Shown: piece by piece, positions 16,209 through 26,204 of the stretch
Layout: each line of letters begins with the position of its first letter
How positions within the stretch are numbered: position 1 is the first letter of the stretch
Assembly (NCBI GenBank): GCA_052400625.1
Contig: JBQTGH010000008.1
DNA: 64,000 bases
DNA from: Thermophagus sp052400625
GTDB lineage: Bacteria > Bacteroidota > Bacteroidia > Bacteroidales > Marinilabiliaceae
Strand: one strand, 5' to 3'
The notes under the pieces: generated by a model
The model's input: the letters and a program-made list of their open reading frames with translations, nothing else
Database searches by the model: none
Told to the model about the DNA's origin: nothing
Translations under genes and position numbers: made by a program

Positions 16209-18914
16209 CTAACGCACCGACGCCTGGGCCGCTGCCAATCTGGCAATAGGTACCCGATAGGGTGAGCAGCTCACATAATCCAGTCCGGTTCGGTGGCAGA
16301 ACTCTACCGAAGAAGGTTCACCCCCATGTTCGCCGCATATTCCCACTTTCAGTTCCGGTTTTACACCTCTGCCGCGTTTGGTTCCAAGCTCAACAAGTTG
16401 ACCGACACCTTTCTGATCCAGCACCTGGAAAGGATCTTCTTTTAAGATTCCCTGATCCAGATAAACAGGCAAAAATTTACCTGCATCGTCACGTGAATAA
16501 CCAAAGGTCATCTGTGTAAGGTCATTGGTTCCAAAAGAGAAAAAGTCGGCTTCCCTGGCAATATCATCAGCGACAAGAGCAGCTCTAGGTATTTCGATCA
16601 TAGTTCCTACAAGATAGTCAATCTTGTCACCCCTCTCTTCAAAAACTTTATTGGCCGTTTTATGAATTACTTCGGCCTGAAGTTTAAATTCTTTCATAGT
16701 ACCCACCAGAGGAACCATTATTTCGGGACGTGCATCAATTCCTTTTTTCTTAAGATTAAGTGCAGCTTCAATAATAGCCCGGGTTTGCATCTCCGTAATT
16801 TCCGGATAGGTGATACCCAGTCGACAACCACGATGGCCCAACATAGGGTTAAACTCCTCAAGATCCGCAACGGTATTCCTGATTTGTTCGATGGGAACTC
16901 CCATTTCTTCTGCCAGCGCTTTTTGGGTAGCCTGCTGGTGAGGCACAAACTCGTGCAATGGCGGGTCAAGGAGTCGAACTGTCACGCCATACCCTTCCAT
17001 CGCCTCAAAAATACCTTCAAAATCTTCACGCTGATAAGGCAACAATTTGGTCAAAGCCTTTTTGCGCCCCTCGGTGGTGGAGGCCAGAATCATCTCACGC
17101 ACCGCTTTAATCCGTTCTCCCTCAAAAAACATATGTTCGGTTCGACATAATCCGATGCCTTTAGCACCAAAATCACGAGCAATCCGCGCATCTTTAGGAG
17201 TATCGGCATTGGTACGAACACTCATACGGGCAAATTTATCGGCCAGCTCCATCACCAAACCAAAATCGCCACTCATATCGGGCTTACGGGTTTCTACTTT
17301 GCCTTCATACACTTCACCGGTAGAGCCATTCAATGAAATCCAATCGCCTTCCTGAAATACCCGACCACCAATCGTCATCGTTCGGGCATGATAATCCAGC
17401 TTTATTCCGCCGGCACCGGAAACGCAACATTTACCCATTCCCCGGGCTACCACTGCAGCATGCGAAGTCATACCTCCTCGGGCGGTAAGGATTCCTCGAG
17501 CCACATGCATCCCTTCAAGGTCCTCAGGAGAGGTTTCGGTCCGAACCAGAATCGTTTGTTCAAATTTATCTGCTTCATCGGCAAAGAACACAACTTGACC
17601 GGTAGCAGCTCCCGGAGATGCAGGAAGACCTGTTGTTAACACTTTGGCTGAACGGACCGCCAACGAATCAAATACAGGGTGCAACAATTCGTCCAGCTTA
17701 GAGGCTTCAAGACGAAGTAAGGCGGTCTTTTCGTCAATGAGCTTATCACGATACATATCCATGGCAATTTTCACCATGGCAGCCCCGGTACGTTTTCCAT
17801 TTCTAGTCTGTAGCAACCACAGTTTACCTTCCTGAATGGTAAACTCAAGATCCTGCATATCTTTATAGTGTTTCTCAAGTTTTTCCTGAACATCAAAGAG
17901 CTCTTTGTAAAGGGCCGGCATTGTTTCTTCCAGAGAAGGATATTTCTTTGTTCTCTCCTCTTCAGATATGCTTTGAAGTTTTGCCCATCGACGGCTCCCT
18001 TCCAGCGTAATTTGCTGAGGAGTACGTATTCCGGCCACCACATCTTCACCCTGCGCATTGATCAGATATTCACCATTGAAAATATTTTCTCCGGTGGCAG
18101 CATCACGGGTAAACGCAACCCCTGTTGCCGAGGTATTACCCATATTACCAAATACCATTGCCTGAACATTTACAGCCGTCCCCCACTCATCAGGGATCCC
18201 ATTTAATCGGCGATAATAAACAGCTCTGGCATTACTCCAACTGTTAAATACTGCCGATACTGCACCCCACAATTGCTCGTAGGAAGAAGTAGGAAAGTCT
18301 TTACCGGTTTGTTTTTTAACCGCCTCTTTAAATTGTGCAACCAGACCTTTAAGATCTTCCACACTGAAGTCGGTATCCAGTTCTATACCTTTATCTTCTT
18401 TCAGCTTATCAATAATTTCTTCAAACGGGTCTGCATCTTCTTTGGATTGAGGCTTCAATCCAAGGACTACATCTCCATACATCTGAATAAATCGACGATA
18501 AGAATCCCATGCAAAGCGTTCGTTTCCGGTTTTTTTGGCCAACCCATCCACCACTTCATCGTTCAACCCCAGGTTCAGAATAGTATCCATCATGCCAGGC
18601 ATGGAAGCACGAGCTCCCGAACGAACCGATACCAGAAGCGGATTGTTCTTATCTCCAAATTTTGTTCCGGTAAGCCCTTCGATATGGGCAATAGCTTTTT
18701 CTACTTCATCTTTGAGCAGATCAACCACTTTCTCGTGTCCAAGTTCGTTATATTCGGTACAAACTTCCGTTGTAATGGTAAATCCGGGAGGAACCGGTAC
18801 TCCTATTAAATTCATTTCGGCAAGATTGGCTCCCTTTCCTCCCAGGAGCTCTTTCATATCTGCCCGGCCTTCAGCTTTCCCGTTTCCAAATGTATAAACA
18901 CGCTTTTTTCCCAT
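16209..18914 (-). CDS. ppdK: Pyruvate, phosphate dikinase
   Basis: A 901-residue enzyme interconverting pyruvate + ATP + Pi with PEP + AMP + PPi in the cytoplasm. The N-terminal ATP-grasp domain starts with KELLGGKGANLAEM and has VSVRSGARASMPGMMDTILN. The swivelling phosphohistidine domain carries GGMTSHAAVVARGMGKCCVSG near residue 455-475 with the catalytic His. The C-terminal TIM barrel has HEFVPHQQATQKAL, GHRGCRLG, MIEIPRAAL, FFSFGTNDLTQMTFG and GICGEHGGEP. Full length for the family. With nifJ next door it links PEP and acetyl-CoA metabolism, and the PPi-dependent direction is common in anaerobes. Monocistronic, judging from flanking terminators. Confidence 0.97.
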   Translation of the reverse strand: MGKKRVYTFGNGKAEGRADMKELLGGKGANLAEMNLIGVPVPPGFTITTEVCTEYNELGHEKVVDLLKDEVEKAIAHIEGLTGTKFGDKNNPLLVSVRSGARASMPGMMDTILNLGLNDEVVDGLAKKTGNERFAWDSYRRFIQMYGDVVLGLKPQSKEDADPFEEIIDKLKEDKGIELDTDFSVEDLKGLVAQFKEAVKKQTGKDFPTSSYEQLWGAVSAVFNSWSNARAVYYRRLNGIPDEWGTAVNVQAMVFGNMGNTSATGVAFTRDAATGENIFNGEYLINAQGEDVVAGIRTPQQITLEGSRRWAKLQSISEEERTKKYPSLEETMPALYKELFDVQEKLEKHYKDMQDLEFTIQEGKLWLLQTRNGKRTGAAMVKIAMDMYRDKLIDEKTALLRLEASKLDELLHPVFDSLAVRSAKVLTTGLPASPGAATGQVVFFADEADKFEQTILVRTETSPEDLEGMHVARGILTARGGMTSHAAVVARGMGKCCVSGAGGIKLDYHARTMTIGGRVFQEGDWISLNGSTGEVYEGKVETRKPDMSGDFGLVMELADKFARMSVRTNADTPKDARIARDFGAKGIGLCRTEHMFFEGERIKAVREMILASTTEGRKKALTKLLPYQREDFEGIFEAMEGYGVTVRLLDPPLHEFVPHQQATQKALAEEMGVPIEQIRNTVADLEEFNPMLGHRGCRLGITYPEITEMQTRAIIEAALNLKKKGIDARPEIMVPLVGTMKEFKLQAEVIHKTANKVFEERGDKIDYLVGTMIEIPRAALVADDIAREADFFSFGTNDLTQMTFGYSRDDAGKFLPVYLDQGILKEDPFQVLDQKGVGQLVELGTKRGRGVKPELKVGICGEHGGEPSSVEFCHRTGLDYVSCSPYRVPIARLAAAQASVR

Positions 18915-19403
18915 AACTAGTTAATTTGCAATTTTAAGTATGTAATAATATAACTATAATAGATCACAAAATTTTCATCAACCATTCAGACAAATCACAA
19001 TTTACACCCTATTTCACAGACTAATTTCTCTTAAAAACAATTCATTTCTTACGGAACCATGGTCCCATATTGGAAATATTAACCAAACCATTGGTTTGAT
19101 TAACATCTAACATACAGCCATCACAGATCTATCGCTGTATGATTTCCCCAACATATCCTTCCCGCAACAAATCTAACAACCGTAATTTTCGTTTTGATTT
19201 TCAGTTTTAGAAAGTTAATAACCCCCTCTCTATTCTTGAAACGTCCGGAAGCTCATTAATCTGACCAATTACATAAGACATAAATGTCATACTACTTAAA
19301 CCGGATTTATTGCCACCAGGACAAAATTAACAGTTTTTTTTATTCTAACTCAATATTTAAAACATTAAGAAAATTATTAGTGCCTATTTATCCCTAATCA
19401 TTT
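18915..19403. other. Upstream region of ppdK with palindromes
   Basis: About 490 noncoding bases. No gene is visible. Two palindromes stand out 130-185 nt before the ppdK start: GGAACCATGGTCCC (19053-19066) and CAAACCATTGGTTTG (19084-19098, seven... arms CAAACC/GGTTTG). Either could be an operator. No convincing TAnnTTTG promoter was found. Confidence 0.35.
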
Positions 19404-19440
19404 CTAAAAAAACCGGACTGTATTTTGTACAATCCGGCAT
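19404..19440 (-). terminator. Intrinsic terminator after the DHODH-like gene
   Basis: Minus-strand stem CCGGATTGTA pairs with TACAGTCCGG (one mismatch) around a short A/T loop, then seven T residues. It begins about 20 nt past the stop of the gene at 19459. Confidence 0.8.
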
Positions 19441-19458
19441 TTACTTTCTTCCCGGGAT

Positions 19459-20469
19459 TTAACCCAGTGGGTATTTCTTCGTATATTCCTTTGATTTCAT
19501 CAAAAAGTCAACATATTGCCCTCTCTTATAGGCATAGGGCTCATTGATGCGACTATGAGACATTTTTCCTTTAAAGTCATCAATGGTGTTGTAACCTTTT
19601 TCTTTCATCCATTCGGCCAGTTCATCCAACATCTTAGTAATTTGATCGGCTCCATTACGATAAATAGTACTAACCACCTGAGCCACGTCGGCACCAGCCA
19701 ACAAAACGCCTATCAGATCATCCCCATCTAAAATTCCGGTATTGGCCGCAATATTTGCCTGCAAGTGACCGTGTAACAAACCGGCGTAACGTACAGACAA
19801 TCGATTATCTCCCTTGTGACTAAGATTATAAGGCATTTCAAACGATTCCTTCCAGATATTAATGTCGGGTTGAAAAAGCCTGTTAAACAAAACAAAGGCA
19901 TCTGCCCCATCTTCGCTCAATCGATTTATAAACTCCAATGCATTGGTATAATAAGGACTAAGCTTTACAGACACCGGAATGCTCACAACCCTTTTAATAT
20001 TTTTCAATATGCTTATGCGGGTAGACTCGATCTCCTGTGGGGTTTTATTGGCATCGGTAATGGTATTATAGAAATTAATCTCCAGTCCGTCAACGCCGGT
20101 TTGCGCCAAAACCTGTGCATACTCCACCCACGTGGAATCAAAAATACAATTCAAACTGGCGATCACAGGTATCGACACCGACTCTTTCAGTTCTTTCAAC
20201 GCCATCAAATGAGCTCGGGGACCGGAATGTTTAACATTGGGAAAAAGATTGACCATCTCGGCATTACGATTATCATATTCATGCAGATCATCTTCCAATT
20301 CAGCTGTCTCCAGGTTGATTTGTTCTTCAAACAATGTTTTGTAAACTATGGCCGAAGCACCTGCTGCTTCAAGTTTTTTCACGGTCTCCATATCGGTAAC
20401 CAGATTGCTGGCTCCTACCATTATGGGATTCTTTAGCCGAATCCCCATGTAATGTGTTGACAAATCCAT
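19459..20469 (-). CDS. Dihydroorotate dehydrogenase-like flavoprotein
   Basis: A 336-residue TIM-barrel FMN protein resembling class 1 dihydroorotate dehydrogenase. It starts MDLSTHYMGIRLKNPIMVGA, the usual first strand, and continues with IPVIASLNCIFDS, GVDGLEINFYN, VSIPVSVKLSPYYTNALEFI (substrate/FMN lysine) and DGADAFVLFNRLF. The glycine-rich phosphate-binding region near the C-terminus reads GDDLIGVLLAGADVAQVVS. Such DHODH-like proteins occur beside nifJ in many Bacteroidota; whether they make orotate or act on another substrate is not settled by sequence. It is flanked by its own terminator and a 480-nt upstream region, so it appears to be transcribed alone. Confidence 0.88.
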   Translation of the reverse strand: MDLSTHYMGIRLKNPIMVGASNLVTDMETVKKLEAAGASAIVYKTLFEEQINLETAELEDDLHEYDNRNAEMVNLFPNVKHSGPRAHLMALKELKESVSIPVIASLNCIFDSTWVEYAQVLAQTGVDGLEINFYNTITDANKTPQEIESTRISILKNIKRVVSIPVSVKLSPYYTNALEFINRLSEDGADAFVLFNRLFQPDINIWKESFEMPYNLSHKGDNRLSVRYAGLLHGHLQANIAANTGILDGDDLIGVLLAGADVAQVVSTIYRNGADQITKMLDELAEWMKEKGYNTIDDFKGKMSHSRINEPYAYKRGQYVDFLMKSKEYTKKYPLG

Positions 20470-20892
20470 ATTTGGGTCTATTTTATGATTATTAAAACTT
20501 ATTCTCTGCCTTGGACCTCACTTTAATCCAAATGTACAGAATCACCACAGTTAAGCATCTCAAAGAATTCAAGTTAATCTTTGTTGCCTAAACCCTCAAC
20601 ACAATTTTTGCCTATCAAAATCAGGACAAGTGTTAATGAATTAACATATATGAAGCCTTTTTGTTGAATTAAAACAAATTTTTCATCAAAAACCTCATCC
20701 TTATAATCCCCGTCTTACTCCTTGAAGTCCTTTTCCGGTTCTTTCCCGCAACGAATTCAATAAACTTAGTACCAAACCACGTAATGCCTCATAACAACGA
20801 ACCAAATTTCAATTAATTCAATTAACATCAGGTCTCGCAAATTTTGCTTTTGCAAATTACGAAAGAGAGAGATACAAATCAATTCAGTGAAA
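20470..20892. other. Intergenic region between DHODH-like gene and nifJ
   Basis: Noncoding and AT-rich. It contains a perfect palindrome TGTTAATGAATTAACA (20631-20646; 7-nt arms, 2-nt spacer) about 160 nt before the DHODH-like start, and a related AATTAATTCAATTAACAT at about 20812-20829. These could be binding sites of one regulator. No promoter match is convincing. Confidence 0.35.
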
Positions 20893-20926
20893 CAAAAAAA
20901 GGCAGTCTCCGTTGGGAGACTGCCTC
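20893..20926 (-). terminator. Intrinsic terminator after nifJ
   Basis: Minus-strand stem GGCAGTCTCC pairs perfectly with GGAGACTGCC around a 4-nt loop and is followed by seven T residues. It lies about 25 nt past the nifJ stop. Confidence 0.9.
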
Positions 20927-20948
20927 TAAAAGACAAGAGTAAAATCTA

Positions 20949-23900
20949 TTACTCAGTGACGTATGACATTTCAGACAATCGCTTATAGGTATTATAACGC
21001 CATTGCGCATTTTCCTTAGCTTTAACAAAGAGTTCTTTAGCCTCTTCAGGGAAGGTCTTCATAAGGGCGGTATAACGTACCTCTCCTTTCAGGAAGTCCT
21101 CGAACTTAGACCAGTCTGGCTCTTTAGAATCCAACTGGAAGGGGTTCTTTCCTTCCGCTTCAAGCATCGGATTGTAACGATACAAATGCCAGTAACCACT
21201 CTCTACAGCTTTTTTCCCTTCACTCTGAGATGCCCCCATACCGGCTCTCAAACCATGGTTAATACAGGGTGCATACGCAATAATAAGCGATGGTCCGGGA
21301 TAAGCTTCAGCTTCTTTTATGGCTTTAAAATATTGGTTCATATTGGCACCCATTGATACCTGTGCAACATATACGTAACCATAAGTGGTCGCCATAAGTC
21401 CCAAATCCTTTTTCCGAATTCTTTTACCTGCTGCAGCAAATTTGGCAACCGCTCCTACAGGGGTAGACTTGGATGCCTGACCACCGGTATTGGAATAAAC
21501 TTCAGTATCCAAAACAAGCACATTTACATCCTGTCCGGAAGCGATCACATGGTCCAATCCACCGTAACCGATATCATAAGCCCAACCGTCTCCACCAAAG
21601 ATCCATACAGATTTTTTCACCAAATAATCTTTCAGTGCAAGAATCTCTTTGGCTACGGCATGTTTCTCATTTTCCAAAGCTTTTAAAACAACATTGGAAA
21701 CCTCGCGAGATTTTTCTCCGTCATTTTTGGCTTCGATCCAAGCCTCAAAAGCAGATTTGGTTTCGGCATCCACCTCCGACAGATTCTCTTTCATCAGTCT
21801 CTCTATGCGATCGCGCAGTTTTTCAACACCAACCGACATACCCAATCCATACTCAGCGTTATCTTCAAATAAAGAGTTCGCCCAAGCAGGCCCTTGACCA
21901 TCCTTATTGGTACAATAAGGTGTTGCAGGGGCAGAACCACCATATATGGAAGAACAACCCGTGGCATTGGCAATCATCATCCGATCTCCGAACAATTGGG
22001 TGATCAGTTTGATATAGGGCGTTTCACCACATCCGGCACAAGCACCTGAGAATTCAAACAATGGTTGTGCAAACTGTGATGCTTTCAAGTTGGTCGTCTT
22101 AGGCATAAGCGTATCCTTAATGGATACTTTCTCTGTCATATATTCCCAACGTTCAGCCTGATCCATCTGAGAATCCAGAGGTTTCATTACCAGAGATTTC
22201 TCTTTGGAAGGACAAATATCCACACAGTTTCCGCAGCCGGTACAGTCGAGAACGCTCACTTGAATACGGAATTGCAAACCGTTAAATCCTTTTCCGTTGG
22301 CTTTCTTAGCAACCGTGCCTTCCGGAGCATTGGCCATTTCCTCTTCATCGAGCAAGAATGGACGAATGGCGGCATGCGGACAAACATAAGCACACTGATT
22401 ACACTGGATACAATTATCTACTTGCCATTCGGGGACTTCAACTGCGATACCGCGTTTTTCATACGCTGTGGTACCGGCAGGAAAAGTACCGTCTTCACGT
22501 CCTCTGAAAGCACTGACAGGAAGATCGTCCCCTTTTTGTGCATTAATGGGAAAAACAATATTACTAATAAATTCAGGTACCGGCTTTCCTTCGGTAACCA
22601 CCTCATCCTTTGCATCGGCCCAATCGGCAGGAACTTCTATTTTTGAAACATTTTTTCCGCCCATTTCAACGGCCTTGAAGTTCATATTTACAACGTCTTC
22701 TCCTTTTTTTCCGAAGGATTTAACGATGAACTTCTTCATTTCCTCCACTGCCTGATCGTAAGGGATTACTTCGGCAATTTTAAAGAAAGCCGACTGCATA
22801 ATGGTATTGGTCCTGTTGCCCAGACCGATCTCCATGGCAATTCTGGTGGCATTAATCGTATAGAAGTTAATATTATTCTGAGCCATATAACGCTTCATGT
22901 CGGCAGGGATACGATGTTTCGTCTCCTCTTCATCCCAGATACTGTTCAGAAGGAAGGTACCACCCTTTTTCAGGCCTTTCAACATGTCGTATTTCCCCAA
23001 ATAAGAGGGCACATGACAAGCCACAAAGTCGGGCGTATTCACCAGATAAGGCGATCGAATGGGTGAATCACCAAACCTCAAGTGAGAAATGGTGATACCG
23101 CCCGATTTTTTGGAGTCATAAGCAAAATATGCTTGCGCGTATTTATCGGTATTTTCTCCGATAATTTTAATGGAATTTTTATTGGCACCAACGGTTCCGT
23201 CAGATCCCAGACCATAAAATTTACCGGCAAATGTACCTTTGGGAGCCAGATCAATCTCTTCCTTGACCGGAAGGGATTTAAAGGTCACATCGTCAACGAT
23301 ACCAACGGTAAAGTCATTTTTAGGCTCATTCATTTTCAGGTTCTCAAAAACAGAAATGATTTGAGCAGGCGTAGTATCTTTTGATGACAAACCATATCGA
23401 CCGCCTACTACCACAGGGGCATTTTCTTTTCCGTAGAACAGATCGCGGATATCCAAATAGAGCGGATTACCGTTGGCACCCGGTTCTTTGGTTCTGTCAA
23501 GTACTGCGATACGTTTGACACTTTTGGGGAAAGCTTCAAAGAAATATTTAGCGGAGAAAGGACGGTAAAGATGTACGGCAATCAAACCGACTTTCTCTCC
23601 TTTTGCCCTAAGATAATCCACCGTTTCCTTAATGGTATCGGTAACGGATCCCATGGCAACAATAAGGTGCTCCGCATCCTCGGCTCCGTAATAGTCGAAC
23701 GGACGATATTTTCGGCCGGTGATTGCGGAAATCTTATCCATATAGTCCGCTACGATGTCGGGCACAGCATCATAAAAAGGATTGGCAGCTTCACGCGACT
23801 GGAAATAGATATCCGGGTTTTGGGCTGTTCCACGTGTCACCGGATGTTCAGGATTGAGCGCATTGTCACGGAATCTTTGCAGGGCATCCCGATCCAATAA

Positions 23901-24485
23901 TTCAGCTAACGCATCCTGGTCAATAGCTTCGATTTTTTGAATTTCGTGAGAGGTACGGAAGCCGTCGAAAAAATGAAGGAAAGGAACCCGGCTTTTAATC
24001 GCAGCGAGGTGCGCCAAACTACCCAAATCCATAACTTCCTGAACGCTTCCGGTGGCCAACATGGCAAAACCGGTCTGACGAGCCGCCATCACATCGCTGT
24101 GGTCACCAAAGATAGAAAGAGCTTGCGCAGCCAGACTTCTCGCACTCACATGGAAAACGGCCGGCAATAATTCTCCGGCAATTTTGTACATATTAGGGAT
24201 CATCAATAACAATCCCTGAGAAGCGGTAAAGGTGGATGTCAACGCACCCGACTGCAGAGCACCATGAACGGCACCCGATGCCCCGCCTTCCGACTGCATC
24301 TCCTCTACTTTAACCGTCTCACCGAAAATGTTTTTGCGTCCGTTGGCCGCCCACTCATCAATATTTTCGGCCATAGTAGAGGACGGGGTGATGGGATAAA
24401 TTGCCGCTACCTCACTAAACATGTAGGCAACATGAGAAGCAGCATAATTCCCGTCACAGGTAATGAACTTCTTGTTTTTAACCAT
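20949..24485 (-). CDS. nifJ: Pyruvate:ferredoxin (flavodoxin) oxidoreductase
   Basis: A single-chain 1178-residue PFOR converting pyruvate and CoA to acetyl-CoA and CO2 with reduction of ferredoxin. Domain order is standard: N-terminal pyrimidine-binding domain (YPITPSSTMAENIDEW), domain II, CoA-binding gamma-like domain (FDYYG... onward), a 2x[4Fe-4S] ferredoxin domain with CIQCNQCAYVCPHAA and CTGCGNCVDICPS (residues about 690-760), and the TPP domain with CAGCGETPY, ATGCSSIYGGSAP and GDGWAYDIGYGGLDHV. Cysteines for the third cluster are present. A Shine-Dalgarno-like AAGGAGA lies 8 nt before the ATG, unusual for this phylum and fitting very high expression. The enzyme marks fermentative metabolism. 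Confidence 0.98.
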   Translation of the reverse strand: MVKNKKFITCDGNYAASHVAYMFSEVAAIYPITPSSTMAENIDEWAANGRKNIFGETVKVEEMQSEGGASGAVHGALQSGALTSTFTASQGLLLMIPNMYKIAGELLPAVFHVSARSLAAQALSIFGDHSDVMAARQTGFAMLATGSVQEVMDLGSLAHLAAIKSRVPFLHFFDGFRTSHEIQKIEAIDQDALAELLDRDALQRFRDNALNPEHPVTRGTAQNPDIYFQSREAANPFYDAVPDIVADYMDKISAITGRKYRPFDYYGAEDAEHLIVAMGSVTDTIKETVDYLRAKGEKVGLIAVHLYRPFSAKYFFEAFPKSVKRIAVLDRTKEPGANGNPLYLDIRDLFYGKENAPVVVGGRYGLSSKDTTPAQIISVFENLKMNEPKNDFTVGIVDDVTFKSLPVKEEIDLAPKGTFAGKFYGLGSDGTVGANKNSIKIIGENTDKYAQAYFAYDSKKSGGITISHLRFGDSPIRSPYLVNTPDFVACHVPSYLGKYDMLKGLKKGGTFLLNSIWDEEETKHRIPADMKRYMAQNNINFYTINATRIAMEIGLGNRTNTIMQSAFFKIAEVIPYDQAVEEMKKFIVKSFGKKGEDVVNMNFKAVEMGGKNVSKIEVPADWADAKDEVVTEGKPVPEFISNIVFPINAQKGDDLPVSAFRGREDGTFPAGTTAYEKRGIAVEVPEWQVDNCIQCNQCAYVCPHAAIRPFLLDEEEMANAPEGTVAKKANGKGFNGLQFRIQVSVLDCTGCGNCVDICPSKEKSLVMKPLDSQMDQAERWEYMTEKVSIKDTLMPKTTNLKASQFAQPLFEFSGACAGCGETPYIKLITQLFGDRMMIANATGCSSIYGGSAPATPYCTNKDGQGPAWANSLFEDNAEYGLGMSVGVEKLRDRIERLMKENLSEVDAETKSAFEAWIEAKNDGEKSREVSNVVLKALENEKHAVAKEILALKDYLVKKSVWIFGGDGWAYDIGYGGLDHVIASGQDVNVLVLDTEVYSNTGGQASKSTPVGAVAKFAAAGKRIRKKDLGLMATTYGYVYVAQVSMGANMNQYFKAIKEAEAYPGPSLIIAYAPCINHGLRAGMGASQSEGKKAVESGYWHLYRYNPMLEAEGKNPFQLDSKEPDWSKFEDFLKGEVRYTALMKTFPEEAKELFVKAKENAQWRYNTYKRLSEMSYVTE

Positions 24486-24642
24486 TTGTCTGTTCTCCTT
24501 ATTGTTTAAAAAATTCTGTTATATCATTTAAGATTTTCAAATTGAGAATTGCCGGCTTTTTTCAATCCATCCTTCCGGAACAACCCCCAACCCGATAGAT
24601 CTCAGCATTATATTCTGTATAAACCAGTTTAATTTATGCCAA

Positions 24643-25830
24643 TTAAAACAAAAAACCAAACAGCCACAACGGGATCTGGTTACCCTTACCAATCTCCACC
24701 ATATCACGGGCAAAGTAACCATTATTCACATCGGTTCTCTTCTCTATATTTCGGCCACCTATATAAAACGGCATTTCATCATTCACCATAAAATCAGCAG
24801 TAGCGCTATAGCTCACATGTTCCATATACCCAACTTGATTATAGAAAAAGGTCTTATGCAAAACTTCGGTTTCCACCTCACCGGCAGCCACCGAAAACAG
24901 CAGATTGGGGTTTTGCATGAACACACACGAAGGTTTTTTTAGCGGATCCGGCTTTTCTTCATACAACAAGTTAATCAATCGTCCCTGCCGCAAATAATTA
25001 AGATAATTCATAACGGTGGCACGACTTGTTTCCACATCATTGCTCAGCCGACTGATATTGGGTTGAAAAGGTGCCGATTTACCAACAATATAAAGTAATT
25101 TGCGTAGTTTAGGCAAATACTTAAGCTCGATTTGTTGAAGATAGCTGATATCGATCTCGAGCACCAGATTAATGGTTTTCAAAAGATTTTCCAGATAATT
25201 CCTCTTTTCCAGAAAAAAAGGATAATAGCCATGATGTAAATAATCGGTAAAATAGGCCAGCGGTTTAATCTTATTTACCACCTCTGCGGCAATATCTTCA
25301 TGATGTCGGAGTAGTTCGGAGAGGTTTACAGGCTTAAAATCATGCCCGGTTTTGAGGTTAAGATATTCTCTGAAGGTGAAACCTTCTAGGTTATATACCT
25401 TGGCACATCCGTCCAGAAAGGCATTACCTTCATCCAGCCGCATTAATGGCGATCCGCTGAAAACTATTTTCAAATCATCAAAATGATCGTAACAATATCT
25501 TAACTCTTCGGCCCAATTGGGATATTTATAAATTTGATCCAGAATCAATATCTTGCCACCCGTCTTCCTAAACTCATCGGCAAAATCCACAACCCTGGTC
25601 TCTGCAAAATATAAATTGTTTAAATTGACATACAAACACGACTTATCGATGCCATAGAAAGTTTTTGCATAATCAAGCAAGAAAGTGGTTTTGCCCACTC
25701 CTCTTGCGCCCTGGATACCGATCAGTCGATGGTTCCAATCAACATATTCAAGCAACTGCCGACGAACCGGTACATTCAGATGCTCCAGCAAGTTGCGGTG
25801 TGTTTTCATGAAAGCCTGCATCAAAACCAT
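24643..25830 (-). CDS. AAA-family ATPase with DUF4143-like C-terminus
   Basis: A 395-residue cytoplasmic P-loop ATPase of the AAA_14/DUF4143 type. Walker A is GIQGARGVGKTTFLLDYAK (about residues 38-56), Walker B is GGKILILDQIYKYPNW, and a sensor-like VFSGSPLMRLDEG follows. A winged-helix segment (NISRLSNDVETSRATVMNYL) and a C-terminal nuclease-like region ending QIPLWLFGFLF complete the family layout, so the protein is full length. These proteins are abundant in Bacteroidota and archaea; their substrate is unknown. The first ATG (25830) is given; ATGs at residues 4 and 8 are alternatives. It lies 157 nt upstream of nifJ but is probably separate. Confidence 0.88.
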   Translation of the reverse strand: MVLMQAFMKTHRNLLEHLNVPVRRQLLEYVDWNHRLIGIQGARGVGKTTFLLDYAKTFYGIDKSCLYVNLNNLYFAETRVVDFADEFRKTGGKILILDQIYKYPNWAEELRYCYDHFDDLKIVFSGSPLMRLDEGNAFLDGCAKVYNLEGFTFREYLNLKTGHDFKPVNLSELLRHHEDIAAEVVNKIKPLAYFTDYLHHGYYPFFLEKRNYLENLLKTINLVLEIDISYLQQIELKYLPKLRKLLYIVGKSAPFQPNISRLSNDVETSRATVMNYLNYLRQGRLINLLYEEKPDPLKKPSCVFMQNPNLLFSVAAGEVETEVLHKTFFYNQVGYMEHVSYSATADFMVNDEMPFYIGGRNIEKRTDVNNGYFARDMVEIGKGNQIPLWLFGFLF

Positions 25831-26180
25831 TAGCTTTTGTTGGCAAATTTAAACAAAGCTTTTTGTATTTTGCAATTTGCAGATTACATTTTTTACTTCC
25901 TGTTGTTATTTATAATTTGTAAAGATAAAACAAAAACAAATTAACACCCTATCTTTAAACCTTTTAATAACCTCACAAAAATTTTCTCCGAACCTTTATT
26001 TTGCCCCTGCTAAAGTTAGTGTGTGGTCCACTGGGACACAATTTACCCCATTTCATCATTCGCTAACCACTTTTCTGAATATCAAAACCGTCTGCACAAA
26101 CATAGCTACTACCATAAATCATTCATCCTCCACGGAAATTGTTATAACTTCCACATATAACCCTGAAACTCATTTTTGTC
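25831..26180. other. Intergenic region, possible old insertion scar
   Basis: No gene. It contains GTGTGGTCCACTGGGACACA (about 26021-26040), an interrupted inverted repeat followed by ATTTACCCC that resembles insertion-sequence ends. The TolC remnant starts shortly after it. No transposase trace is present. Confidence 0.3.
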
Positions 26181-26204
26181 ATGCGAGGTGTATTCGGTCA
26201 ATAC

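Noticed and set aside
16262..18897. Many plus-strand open frames opposite ppdK (and similarly opposite nifJ and mutS2)
   Set aside because: They are antisense shadows of well-supported conserved genes.
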